A stretch of 64,000 nucleotides of DNA from Alteromonas sp. RKMC-009 (GTDB taxonomy: Bacteria > Pseudomonadota > Gammaproteobacteria > Enterobacterales > Alteromonadaceae): positions 496,001-560,000 of the forward strand of contig NZ_CP031010.1 in the NCBI RefSeq assembly GCF_003584565.2, read 5' to 3'. The first letter of the stretch is position 1; each line of letters begins with the position of its first letter. Made by a program: the position numbers and the translations under genes. Below are positions 1 through 8,204 of the stretch, in pieces. The notes beneath the pieces are model-generated. The model saw only the letters and a program-made list of their open reading frames with translations. It had not been told where the DNA came from and made no database searches.

Positions 1-285
1 TAAAGTGTCTGTATTACTCGCGATGCCGCCAGCGGGCTCCAGCCACATGGCATCACATAACCATTCAATGCAAAGGAGAAAACGTAATTCTCCGGCAGAA
101 TAAATAACCTGCATACGATCTGCGCCCCATTCAGGAGGTTGGGGCACAGCATCCAGTAGTGCACCTAACCGGTTAGCAAATTGGGTTGCTCTGGCCGGTG
201 TATCAGGCAGGGGAAACGCCAGTAAAATAAGTTCGTTCTGCCTTTTGGCTTGTTGTTTCAGAGCTTCTGCTGTTAACTGCTGCAC
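1..285 (-). CDS. Partial uncharacterised protein, 3' end beyond the window
   Basis: The frame is open for 95 codons from a GTG start at 285 to the window edge. A GGAGG-type ribosome binding site lies about 6 bases upstream of the GTG. The start overlaps the stop of the selO gene by 13 bases, so the two are probably translationally coupled and in one operon. The visible protein is soluble-looking, rich in Leu and Gln at its start, and contains a segment around residues 65-85 with Cys-Ile-Glu-Trp-Leu-Cys and Met-Trp-Leu-Glu. This is loosely reminiscent of DUF3630-family proteins of marine gammaproteobacteria, but I cannot confirm that. No function is proposed. Confidence 0.6.
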   Translation of the reverse strand, partial: MQQLTAEALKQQAKRQNELILLAFPLPDTPARATQFANRLGALLDAVPQPPEWGADRMQVIYSAGELRFLLCIEWLCDAMWLEPAGGIASNTDTL

Positions 286-1700
286 GACAGCATTCCTCCA
301 CGTGTTTGTTTCGGCGGTGTGCTGAAAGGGTGGCTGTCCCATCGCGTATCGAAGGGCGAAGTACATGCCTCCAGCAATTGCTCACAGGTTGTAAAGTCGC
401 CGCTTTCTGCATCTTCAATGGCTTGTTGTAGAAGATGGGTTCGCGGGATCACCGCCGGATTAAACGGGCGGATATCCTCAGGCTGCGTCGACTGTTCAAA
501 CCGTAATGAGCGGTAATTTTGCCACCAGTTATCAAATGTCTCACGATCAACAAAATCATCACGTAGCGGACAGCGTGAATCTGTAAGGTTTGTAAGTGCC
601 AACTTTCTAAAAGAAAAAGTGTAGTCTGACTGTTGCTGTTCCAGCATATTAAGCCACTGATTAACTACTGGCATGGATGAGGGAGAAGCGCTGTCCAGTC
701 CCATCCGCCGGCACATCGCATTGCCGAACTGGTTAATAAACGCCGGTTCGTAGCGTTGCAGAGCAGAGCGGATTTCATCAACGGAGCAGTGGTCAGAAAA
801 GCAGTGCGCCAGTACATTCAGATTCCACAGGCCAATGCCAGGTTGCTGATCAAATGCGTAGCGTCCCTGATGATCAGAGTGGTTAAAGACGGCATCAGCC
901 TTAAACCCGTCCATAAAGGCATAGGGCCCGTAATCAAAGGTAATCCCGTGCACAGACATATTGTCTGTATTCATCACGCCATGGACGAAACCGTGAGTTT
1001 GCCACAACGCAATCAGCCGTGCGGTACGTAAAGTGATGGCCGTGAGCAGGGCCAGATGAGGATTTGCAGCATCGAGGCATTCCGGGAAGTGGGTAGCCAA
1101 CGTGTAGTCAAACAGTGCATTGAGCTTGTCTTTTTCACCGCTGTGGAAGAAGTATTCAAAATGCCCGAAGCGTATGTGACTTGGGCAGGTGCGGATCATC
1201 ATCGCTCCCTGTTCCGGCTGCTCCCGGAAAACGGTTTCTGCGCTGCTGAAGAGGCACAAACTTCGTGATGAGGGAATACCAAGGGCATGCAATGCTTCGC
1301 CGCCAATATATTCGCGGATCGTTGAGCGTAATACCGCGCGGCCGTCTGCGCCTCTGGAATAAGGTGTCGGACCGGCGCCTTTGAGGTGCAGGTCTGTTAC
1401 TTTGCCTTCTTTATCCACCGCTCCTGCCAGCAGTAAGCCGCGGCCGTCGCCAAGAAACGGGTTCCACTGGCCAAACTGATGACCACCATATTTCTGAGCC
1501 ACTGCGCTTTCGCAAAGTGCTGAGCTTTCATCCGCCAGTAACGTGGTAATGTGATTATCTGTCCACCATGCCTCAGGCAGGCCCAATTGTGCGGCCAGTG
1601 GCCGGTTCACCAGGCGCAGCTGTTGTTGCTTAAGCACTGCCGGTTTTACAGGGGAAACCATGGATGACAGTGCGCTGGCATAACTGTGAGTAAGTTTCAT
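273..1700 (-). CDS. selO: Protein adenylyltransferase SelO (YdiU family)
   Basis: The 475-residue product matches the usual length of bacterial SelO/YdiU (about 480). SelO is a pseudokinase-fold enzyme that transfers AMP from ATP to Ser, Thr or Tyr of target proteins and is linked to redox stress. The family core is visible: KYGGHQFGQWNP near residues 69-80, the KGAGPTPYSRGADGR loop near 107-121, and a metal-site region FDYGPYAFMDGF near 255-266. The protein ends in Cys-Ser-Ser; this Cys sits where animal SelO carries selenocysteine and where E. coli YdiU has its conserved C-terminal Cys. The downstream partial gene overlaps the stop. Family assignment is secure; substrates are unknown. Confidence 0.95.
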   Translation of the reverse strand: MKLTHSYASALSSMVSPVKPAVLKQQQLRLVNRPLAAQLGLPEAWWTDNHITTLLADESSALCESAVAQKYGGHQFGQWNPFLGDGRGLLLAGAVDKEGKVTDLHLKGAGPTPYSRGADGRAVLRSTIREYIGGEALHALGIPSSRSLCLFSSAETVFREQPEQGAMMIRTCPSHIRFGHFEYFFHSGEKDKLNALFDYTLATHFPECLDAANPHLALLTAITLRTARLIALWQTHGFVHGVMNTDNMSVHGITFDYGPYAFMDGFKADAVFNHSDHQGRYAFDQQPGIGLWNLNVLAHCFSDHCSVDEIRSALQRYEPAFINQFGNAMCRRMGLDSASPSSMPVVNQWLNMLEQQQSDYTFSFRKLALTNLTDSRCPLRDDFVDRETFDNWWQNYRSLRFEQSTQPEDIRPFNPAVIPRTHLLQQAIEDAESGDFTTCEQLLEACTSPFDTRWDSHPFSTPPKQTRGGMLSCSS

Positions 1701-1875
1701 GGGGGCCTTAAGAAATTCGGGAAAATTAGTCTGATGTGTTTTGATACTGATTTCCAGTTAACATCAGGCTATGTAGATTACTAAAAATTAATTATAAACT
1801 CAGCCCCGGAAGAGAGCGTAATCAATAATAATCCCACTAACCACGGCAATCCCACTCAACAAGGAGTATTGAGAC

Positions 1876-2538
1876 GTGTTAACGATTCATCATTTAAATA
1901 ATTCGCGGTCGCAACGGTTACTCTGGTTACTGGAGGAGCTGGATGTTGAGTACAAACTGGAGAAATACCAGCGGGATGCGAAGACGGGTCTTGCGCCGGT
2001 GGATCTGAAGGCAGTTCATCCACTTGGCCGTTCTCCGGTTCTGACCACTGAGAATGTGTCTCTGGCAGAGTCCGGTGCCATTGTTGAATACGTGGTGCGG
2101 CATTACGGAAATGGCGCATTTGCTGTGCCGGAGGAAGAAAGTCGCTATCAGCAATATCTGTTCTGGCTGCATTTTGCTGAGGGATCGCTGATGCCTCCCA
2201 GAGTGGCGATGCTGGTGTTCTCAAAAGCAAAACAGAAAGTACCGGCGCTGTTAAGACCACTGGCAAAAAAAATCCTCGACGGCATTATGGACGCTTACTA
2301 CAAGCCGAATCTTATCCAGAGTTTAAAATTCACCGAGTCCCATCTGCAGAATCATGCCTGGTTCGCAGGGACGGAACCCACCGGCGCTGATGTGCAGATG
2401 CTGTTTCCGCTGGAAACACTGGTTGCCATGGGGCAGGCTGATGATTATCCAGCGATTAAGGCGTGGGTGAAAAAAATTCATGACCGGCCTGCCTATCAGC
2501 GGGCGCTGGAAAAAGGCGGTGAGTACGATTACGCCTGA
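1876..2538 (+). CDS. Glutathione S-transferase family protein
   Basis: A 220-residue cytosolic GST. The thioredoxin-like N-terminal domain begins with the NSRSQRLLWLLEEL motif (residues 8-21), followed by the HPLGRSPVL turn and the glutathione-binding ESGAIVEY motif near residues 65-72. An all-helical C-terminal domain follows. The start is GTG at 1876, supported by AAGGAG at 1861-1866. It is transcribed away from selO; the 175-bp AT-rich gap holds an inverted repeat CTGATGT (1731-1737) / ACATCAG (1761-1767) that could be an operator. The substrate cannot be told from sequence; the motif set is that of the class found beside detoxification genes in many Proteobacteria. Confidence 0.9.
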   Translation: MLTIHHLNNSRSQRLLWLLEELDVEYKLEKYQRDAKTGLAPVDLKAVHPLGRSPVLTTENVSLAESGAIVEYVVRHYGNGAFAVPEEESRYQQYLFWLHFAEGSLMPPRVAMLVFSKAKQKVPALLRPLAKKILDGIMDAYYKPNLIQSLKFTESHLQNHAWFAGTEPTGADVQMLFPLETLVAMGQADDYPAIKAWVKKIHDRPAYQRALEKGGEYDYA

Positions 2539-2564
2539 GATTTCAAAGATAACGGTGTGCCGGC

Positions 2565-4409
2565 TCAGTCGTTCAGAGTACTTTCCAGATAGTCATTTAT
2601 CATCTGCAGGAACGCTTCACCATAGCGTTCCAGTTTGGTTTTGCCCACGCCGCTAATATCCAGGAAATCGTTAACCGTAGTCGGGGTTTTCGCCGCCATA
2701 TCTGCCAGCGTTGCATCACTGAAAATAACGTAAGGCGGTACGCTGTGCTCTTCAGCCAGTGACTTACGCAAATGCTTAAGGCGCTTGAACAGAGCTTTAT
2801 CATAAACGGCAGGCGCTTTACTTACCCGTGCATCAGGTTTAAAGCTGAGCCTTGGCACTGCCAGTTCAAGAGGAACTTCCCCTTTAAGTACAGAACGGGC
2901 ATTCTCGTTCAGTCTGAGCATGGCACCGGCGGTTAAATCGACTCTCACCAGACCTTTATGGATTAACTGGTTAATCATACTGTGCCAGTATCCGTCCGGC
3001 TTTTCTTTACCAATGCCATAGGTGCTGAGCTGGTGGTGGCCGGCTTCCTGAATACGCTTCAGTGCTTTGCCCCGTATCACGTCGATAACATACTGCGAAC
3101 CGGCCTGCTGATTCAGGCGCAAAATACAGGACAGGATTTTCTGGGCGATAACCAGCCCGTCAATCAGCTTCGGCGGGTCAATGCATATATCACAGTTGCC
3201 ACAGGCGGTATCACTGTACTGAGAAAAGTAATTCAGCAGCACCTGACGGCGACAGGTTTGCGCTTCGGCAAATGCTTCCATTGACGCAAACTTTTGTATT
3301 TCCACGTCCAGCCGGTCCGTTGCTTCTCCCTGCTCAATCCACTGACGTACTCTGGCGGCATCTTTTTCATCGAACAACAGCATGGCTTCAGACTCCAGCC
3401 CGTCACGTCCGGCCCGGCCTGTTTCCTGATAGTAATTTTCAATACTTCGCGGTACATCATGATGCACCACGTACCGTACGTTAGATTTGTTAATGCCCAT
3501 GCCGAAGGCCACGGTGGCAATGACAATGTCCACCTGATCATTCAGAAAACGGCGCTGAACATATTCCCGCTCGTCTGCATCTTTACCGGCATGATAGGCC
3601 GCACAGCTGATGCCTTCGCGGTGTAGTTTTGCATGAAGGTCGTCCACTTTCGCGCGGCTGTTGCAATAAATAATACCGCTGCCATCCTGCTGTTTTACGT
3701 AATCCCGTACCTGGTCAAAGGCTTTATATTTGGGCATGACACGGTAGCGGATATTCGGCCGGTCGAAGCTGCCTTTGTACACAAAAGGATCCTGCAGATT
3801 AAGCTGCACCAGAATATCGGCTTGTGTAGCTGCATCTGCTGTGGCGGTTAATCCGATTACCGGAATAGAGGGAAAACGTTGTTTCAGCAGACCGAGAGCA
3901 CGGTAATCCTGTCTGAAGTCATGACCCCAGTGAGACACACAGTGCGCTTCATCCACGGCAAACAGTGAAACCGTTTGCGACTGCAGAAAAGACATCAGCC
4001 AGGGAGTGAGCAATTTTTCCGGCGAGACGTATAACAGTTGCAACGTGCCACCGGTAATGCGGCTGAGTACCGATTGCTGCTGTTCCTGATCCTGTGTGGA
4101 GTTAATGTACGCAGCACTCACCCCGGCTTCCCGTAATTGTTCGACCTGATCCTGCATCAATGAAATCAACGGAGAAACCACTACCGCAACCCCTTCTCTT
4201 ACGAGCGCAGGGATTTGGTAACAGAGCGATTTACCGCCACCTGTGGGTAATAGCACAAGGGCATCCCGGCCATCAACCACCGCATTGATAACAGCTTCCT
4301 GGCCGTCTCTGAATTTGTTGTAGCCGAATACCTTCGACAGCACTTCAAGCGGTGTCGCAGTGTCGCTTTCCGGCAATTTTTCAGGGGTAGGGGATTCGGT
4401 AATCGTCAT
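2565..4409 (-). CDS. recQ: ATP-dependent DNA helicase RecQ
   Basis: The 614-residue protein has the full RecQ architecture. The helicase core carries Walker A PTGGGKS (Lys60), the DEAH box FAVDEAHCVSHWGHDFR and the motif VI region YYQETGRAGRDG. A Cys4 zinc site and winged-helix RQC domain follow (CRRQVLLNYF...CGNCDIC, near residues 390-415), then a C-terminal HRDC domain near 530-605. It unwinds DNA 3'-5' in RecF-pathway repair and at stalled forks. Length matches E. coli RecQ (609). It is divergent from mgtE across about 125 bp and convergent with the GST gene. No strong ribosome binding site is seen upstream of the ATG. Confidence 0.97.
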   Translation of the reverse strand: MTITESPTPEKLPESDTATPLEVLSKVFGYNKFRDGQEAVINAVVDGRDALVLLPTGGGKSLCYQIPALVREGVAVVVSPLISLMQDQVEQLREAGVSAAYINSTQDQEQQQSVLSRITGGTLQLLYVSPEKLLTPWLMSFLQSQTVSLFAVDEAHCVSHWGHDFRQDYRALGLLKQRFPSIPVIGLTATADAATQADILVQLNLQDPFVYKGSFDRPNIRYRVMPKYKAFDQVRDYVKQQDGSGIIYCNSRAKVDDLHAKLHREGISCAAYHAGKDADEREYVQRRFLNDQVDIVIATVAFGMGINKSNVRYVVHHDVPRSIENYYQETGRAGRDGLESEAMLLFDEKDAARVRQWIEQGEATDRLDVEIQKFASMEAFAEAQTCRRQVLLNYFSQYSDTACGNCDICIDPPKLIDGLVIAQKILSCILRLNQQAGSQYVIDVIRGKALKRIQEAGHHQLSTYGIGKEKPDGYWHSMINQLIHKGLVRVDLTAGAMLRLNENARSVLKGEVPLELAVPRLSFKPDARVSKAPAVYDKALFKRLKHLRKSLAEEHSVPPYVIFSDATLADMAAKTPTTVNDFLDISGVGKTKLERYGEAFLQMINDYLESTLND

Positions 4410-4534
4410 TGCCGGGGGATTTTACGTGTTTTCGCGCAAGTGTTCACGGCATTTGCAGTACAGTTTGCTATATGTTGTTGTGTTAGCGGAAAAAAAAGCT
4501 AACATCAGCAGCATCGAATGTGAAGGAGAGTAAT

Positions 4535-5872
4535 ATGGCTGAACCGTTACCCGATCTGATTGAAGAACTCGTATCAGAGGCGCAAAACGACGATCCCGCT
4601 GCCGTATTAACCACACTGGCCAGTGAAGACGATGTTTCCGTTGCAACAGTCCTCGAATCGTTACCGGTAGAGCACCGGATTGCCACCTGGGAAGGCTTGC
4701 CCCGGGACAGAAAAATCGACGTGCTGGTAGAGATGCGTAGCGATCCGCGGGAAATCCTCATCGACGCCACGCCTGACAGTGAATGGTCACTGATGTTTGC
4801 CGATATCGAAGCTGAATCACTGCTGGAACTGATGGATTCACTGCCGTCACGCTTGATTGATCTCGCATTTAAAGCACTGGATACCCAGCAACAGGCATTC
4901 TTCCGTGAAGCGACACAGTTCAGTGATGATGAAATCGGTCACTGGCTCTCCCACGAACAACTGGTATTGCCTATCAACGCAAAAGTACGTGATGCATTGC
5001 GGCTTATCCGCCGTAATGTGCCGGGGCACTGTGACACCCTTTTTCTGACCAACCGCTCCGGTCAGTTTTCAGCAGCGGTAAAGCTAACCAAAGTGTTCGG
5101 CGCGCCGGAGCATGTGCCTCTGGTGGAGTTGACGGTTGAGAATATGCCTGTGCTTAAGGGGACCGACGATACCACCGCGGCGTCTTTGCAATTACAACGT
5201 TCGGGCTTTGCATCATTACCGGTGGTTGATGACAGCAATAAGTTACTGGGACGGCTGGATGTTACGTCTGCCAGTGAACTGGTGAATGAAAATTATGAAC
5301 GTCAGGTGATGGCATCCGCCGGTATGGATGAAGACGAGGATTTATTCTCGCCTGTCGCAAAGAGTGCCCGCAACCGTGCACTCTGGTTGGGTATCAACCT
5401 GCTCACAGCGTTTCTGGCGTCCTGGTTTATCGGTATGTTTGAAGGCACGTTACAACAGGTTGTGGCACTGGCGGTGCTGATGCCGGTGGTTGCCAGTATG
5501 GGCGGCATTGCCGGCAGCCAGACACTCACACTGATTGTCCGTGGTCTGGCACTTGGGCAGGTAACCAAAGCTAACTTCCGCGCTCTGATGATGAAAGAGC
5601 TTAAAGTTGGTGGCCTGAACGGCGTGATCTGGGCCATCATCATTGGCATCGTGGCGTCCTTCTGGTTCTCAAGCGCGGCACTGGGCGTGGTGATTTGTCT
5701 GGCAATACTGGTGAACATTGTGTCAGCAGCCCTGGCCGGTGTCTTCCTGCCTGTGTTGCTGGAAAAGCTGAATATCGACCCTGCGCTAAGCGGCTCGGTC
5801 ATCCTCACCACCGTGACCGATATTGTCGGATTTGTTGCCTTTCTTGGCCTGGGTACCCTGTTTCTGCTGTAG
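4535..5872 (+). CDS. mgtE: Magnesium transporter MgtE
   Basis: A 445-residue MgtE-family Mg2+ channel of the inner membrane. Order of domains: a cytosolic helical N-domain (LPVEHRIATWEGLPRDRKIDVLVEM is typical), a pair of CBS domains around residues 125-260 that sense Mg2+, and a C-terminal domain of five membrane helices containing PVVASMGGIAGSQTLTL and later GSVILTTVTDIVGF, which form the pore. The reading frame is open from a GTG at 4520, but AAGGAG at 4523-4528 is placed 6 bases before the ATG at 4535, so that ATG is chosen. A hairpin lies downstream before rarD. Confidence 0.95.
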   Translation: MAEPLPDLIEELVSEAQNDDPAAVLTTLASEDDVSVATVLESLPVEHRIATWEGLPRDRKIDVLVEMRSDPREILIDATPDSEWSLMFADIEAESLLELMDSLPSRLIDLAFKALDTQQQAFFREATQFSDDEIGHWLSHEQLVLPINAKVRDALRLIRRNVPGHCDTLFLTNRSGQFSAAVKLTKVFGAPEHVPLVELTVENMPVLKGTDDTTAASLQLQRSGFASLPVVDDSNKLLGRLDVTSASELVNENYERQVMASAGMDEDEDLFSPVAKSARNRALWLGINLLTAFLASWFIGMFEGTLQQVVALAVLMPVVASMGGIAGSQTLTLIVRGLALGQVTKANFRALMMKELKVGGLNGVIWAIIIGIVASFWFSSAALGVVICLAILVNIVSAALAGVFLPVLLEKLNIDPALSGSVILTTVTDIVGFVAFLGLGTLFLL

Positions 5873-5906
5873 CGCCGGCAGATCATCATAAGTGGCCGGC
5901 ATTTTA

Positions 5907-5936
5907 CCGGTACAGACTTGCTTCAGTTTGTACCGG
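5907..5936 (+). terminator. Hairpin between mgtE and rarD
   Basis: CCGGTACA at 5907-5914 pairs perfectly with TGTACCGG at 5929-5936. There is no T-run after it, so it may be a weak terminator, an RNA processing site or simply a stable structure that separates mgtE from rarD. Confidence 0.35.
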
Positions 5937-5970
5937 CAGGAGACAATGTCACTTTCTCTTCTAACAAGGA

Positions 5971-6912
5971 ATGTCATTGAACGACTTGCAAAGCCTTGCA
6001 GCATCCCGCGCTACCCGTACCGGTGTAATTTGTGCCATCGCGGCCTACATTATGTGGGGCGTAGCGCCGGTCTATTTTAAACAGCTTCAGGTTCTGCCGG
6101 CCATGGATGTGCTGATGCACAGAATTATCTGGTCTGCGGTCATTCTGCTGGTGTTAGTGCTCGCATTGAAGCAGGGTCCAAAGGTGATGGCAGCACTGCG
6201 CAGCCGCAAAGTGATGCAGGTGCTGTTTTTTGCTGGTTTACTACTGGGAGCAAACTGGCTGCTTTTTATCTGGGCGATTAACAATGACCATTTGCTTGAT
6301 GCCAGTCTGGGTTACTATATCAATCCGCTGATCAATGTGTTCTTCGGCCGTTTGTTCCTGGGTGAAGTGTTGCGTCCGGCGCAGAAAGTGGCGGTTGGTC
6401 TGGCTGCAGCCGGCGTCACTATTCTCATCGTGACCTACGGTCAACTTCCCTGGATTGCGCTGGTGCTGGCGATGACTTTCAGTGTGTATGGTTTGTTGAG
6501 AAAGAAAGTGGCGGTGGACTCATTGCCCGGACTCTTCATTGAAACAACCCTGTTGTTACCTTTCGCGCTGATTTACTGGGTAGGGTTTGCCAGTGAACAC
6601 AGCAATATGTTGCATAATGACTGGCAACTGAATGCACTGCTGTTTGCGGCGGGTATTGTAACTACTGCGCCATTGCTGTGCTTTACTGCCGCAGCCCGCC
6701 GTATCATGTATTCCACGCTGGGGTTCTTCCAGTATATCGGACCGTCAATCATGTTTATGCTGGCGCTGTTTGTTTACGGCGAGCCCTTTGATATGAGCAA
6801 AATGGTGACATTTGTTTTTGTGTGGCTGGCTTTGGTGGTATTCAGTACCGATTCGTTACGGGCCTACCGTCAGCAGCGGAAAAAGCTTCAGATTGCGCGG
6901 GAGCAGACCTGA
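5971..6912 (+). CDS. rarD: EamA-family transporter RarD
   Basis: A 313-residue inner-membrane protein with ten predicted helices. It matches RarD (chloramphenicol-sensitivity protein) through its start AYIMWGVAPVYFK, the LLLGANWLLFIWAINN segment and GYYINPLINVFFG near residue 105. The transport substrate of the family is not firmly known. Start choice is open: the ATG at 5971 follows AAGGA (5966-5970) with no spacing, whereas a TTG at 5977 sits at an ideal 6-base distance, so the protein may begin two residues later. The last 25 bases overlap the end of the convergent GGDEF gene, so read-through would produce antisense RNA. Confidence 0.9.
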   Translation: MSLNDLQSLAASRATRTGVICAIAAYIMWGVAPVYFKQLQVLPAMDVLMHRIIWSAVILLVLVLALKQGPKVMAALRSRKVMQVLFFAGLLLGANWLLFIWAINNDHLLDASLGYYINPLINVFFGRLFLGEVLRPAQKVAVGLAAAGVTILIVTYGQLPWIALVLAMTFSVYGLLRKKVAVDSLPGLFIETTLLLPFALIYWVGFASEHSNMLHNDWQLNALLFAAGIVTTAPLLCFTAAARRIMYSTLGFFQYIGPSIMFMLALFVYGEPFDMSKMVTFVFVWLALVVFSTDSLRAYRQQRKKLQIAREQT

Positions 6913-8132
6913 TTACGACCCTGAGATTTGGCGGTGTAAAGCAGTTTGTCTGCATCGCCGAGCAGGGTTTCAAGGTTGTCATCAAAAGCACTGATTAATC
7001 CGATACTCGCTGTCACACTAAGCAACTTGTCTTTGTAGAGTACCGGGGTTTCCGCAACTACTGCGCGGAAATTTTCCATCCGCCTGAGGGCATCTTCAGA
7101 TGCCATATCCGGCAGATAAATACAGAATTCTTCGCCGCCAAATCGTGCAGCCGGTACATCGTTGAACAGCGAGCTGATTAACTCTGCCACCGTTTTCAGT
7201 ACAGCATCACCGGCATCGTGGCCGTAGGTGTCATTAATGCGTTTGAAATGGTCGAGATCTATAAGGGCCAGTGACTGGCGTTCCACATGCTGGCGGTAGC
7301 GGGTGGCCACCGTGTAGAAAAAGTGACGGCGGTTCGGCAGGCCTGTCAGATAGTCAGAATTAGCGACACGGCGGATGGTTTCCACGCTTTCCAGCAATTC
7401 AAGGTTTTGCATCACTCTGCACAGAAACTCTTCGTGACAGAAGGGGCTGCGCAGAAAGTCATTAGCGCCGCTTTTCAGGAATGTAGCCGGCAAAATACCG
7501 GATTTTCCGGATGCAATACCGATAATCGCCATTTCTTCTTTTGCGTATGCGCGGCGTAATTCCGCAATGTACTGCACGCCCTGGTCATCATCAATGGTAT
7601 AGTCGATGAGCATCAACTGAATGTAAGGGTGTTCAGCAAGGTGCTCCTGTGCCTGCGCTTGTCCGCTGGCTGAGTAAACCAGAAAGTTATGGCGGCGGAG
7701 CAGTGAAACCATGGCCTGACGGCTGCTGCGTTTGTCGTCCACCACCAGTACACCCACACTTTTGTTTTTATCGAGTCTGGCCAGAAGGCGGCTCAGATAG
7801 TCATAGATCTGATGATTTTCCTTCACCAGATAATCGACAATTTCTCTGCTGAGTATCGCTTTGCGGGTATCATCGCTGGCGTTGTCGGTAACAACAATGG
7901 TGGGCACAAAAGCATTGATGGTGAAATCAATGGCTTCTCCGTGAGGGGCATCAGGCAGCGCATAGGCTACGACGGCACAAAGATATTCTTCAGGCATAGA
8001 CACAGAAAAGCGCATCTGTGCTTCGCTGAGAGAATTTGCCCCTTCGGGAATTAAACCGGCTTTTTTCACCAGTTTGGACACGAGCTGCAAGCTTTTCTGG
8101 CTATTTTCAATGACCAGTACTTTTCTTTGCAT
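6888..8132 (-). CDS. Two-receiver response regulator with GGDEF (diguanylate cyclase) domain
   Basis: 414 residues, no membrane segment. Residues 1-120 form a receiver-like domain in which the acidic pocket is changed (Val-Ile-Glu-Asn in strand 1; Val-Val-Ala-Tyr where the phospho-acceptor Asp should be), so it probably is not phosphorylated. Residues 125-245 form a second, apparently intact receiver (LVVDD, then LMLIDYTI with the acceptor Asp, and a Lys-equivalent region after ASGKSG). A GGDEF domain follows with an active-type GGEEF signature (near residue 339). The RxxD product-inhibition site before GGEEF is not present. It should make cyclic di-GMP. A PleD-like layout, possibly regulated by dimerisation through the inert receiver. 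Confidence 0.9.
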   Translation of the reverse strand: MQRKVLVIENSQKSLQLVSKLVKKAGLIPEGANSLSEAQMRFSVSMPEEYLCAVVAYALPDAPHGEAIDFTINAFVPTIVVTDNASDDTRKAILSREIVDYLVKENHQIYDYLSRLLARLDKNKSVGVLVVDDKRSSRQAMVSLLRRHNFLVYSASGQAQAQEHLAEHPYIQLMLIDYTIDDDQGVQYIAELRRAYAKEEMAIIGIASGKSGILPATFLKSGANDFLRSPFCHEEFLCRVMQNLELLESVETIRRVANSDYLTGLPNRRHFFYTVATRYRQHVERQSLALIDLDHFKRINDTYGHDAGDAVLKTVAELISSLFNDVPAARFGGEEFCIYLPDMASEDALRRMENFRAVVAETPVLYKDKLLSVTASIGLISAFDDNLETLLGDADKLLYTAKSQGRNQVCSRAI

Positions 8133-8204
8133 ATCGTGCCTCAGTTGAATGAAATCGCTGCTTTAGCGGTTAATTAAATAATATCGGCTGACCGCAGGTG
8201 AAAT

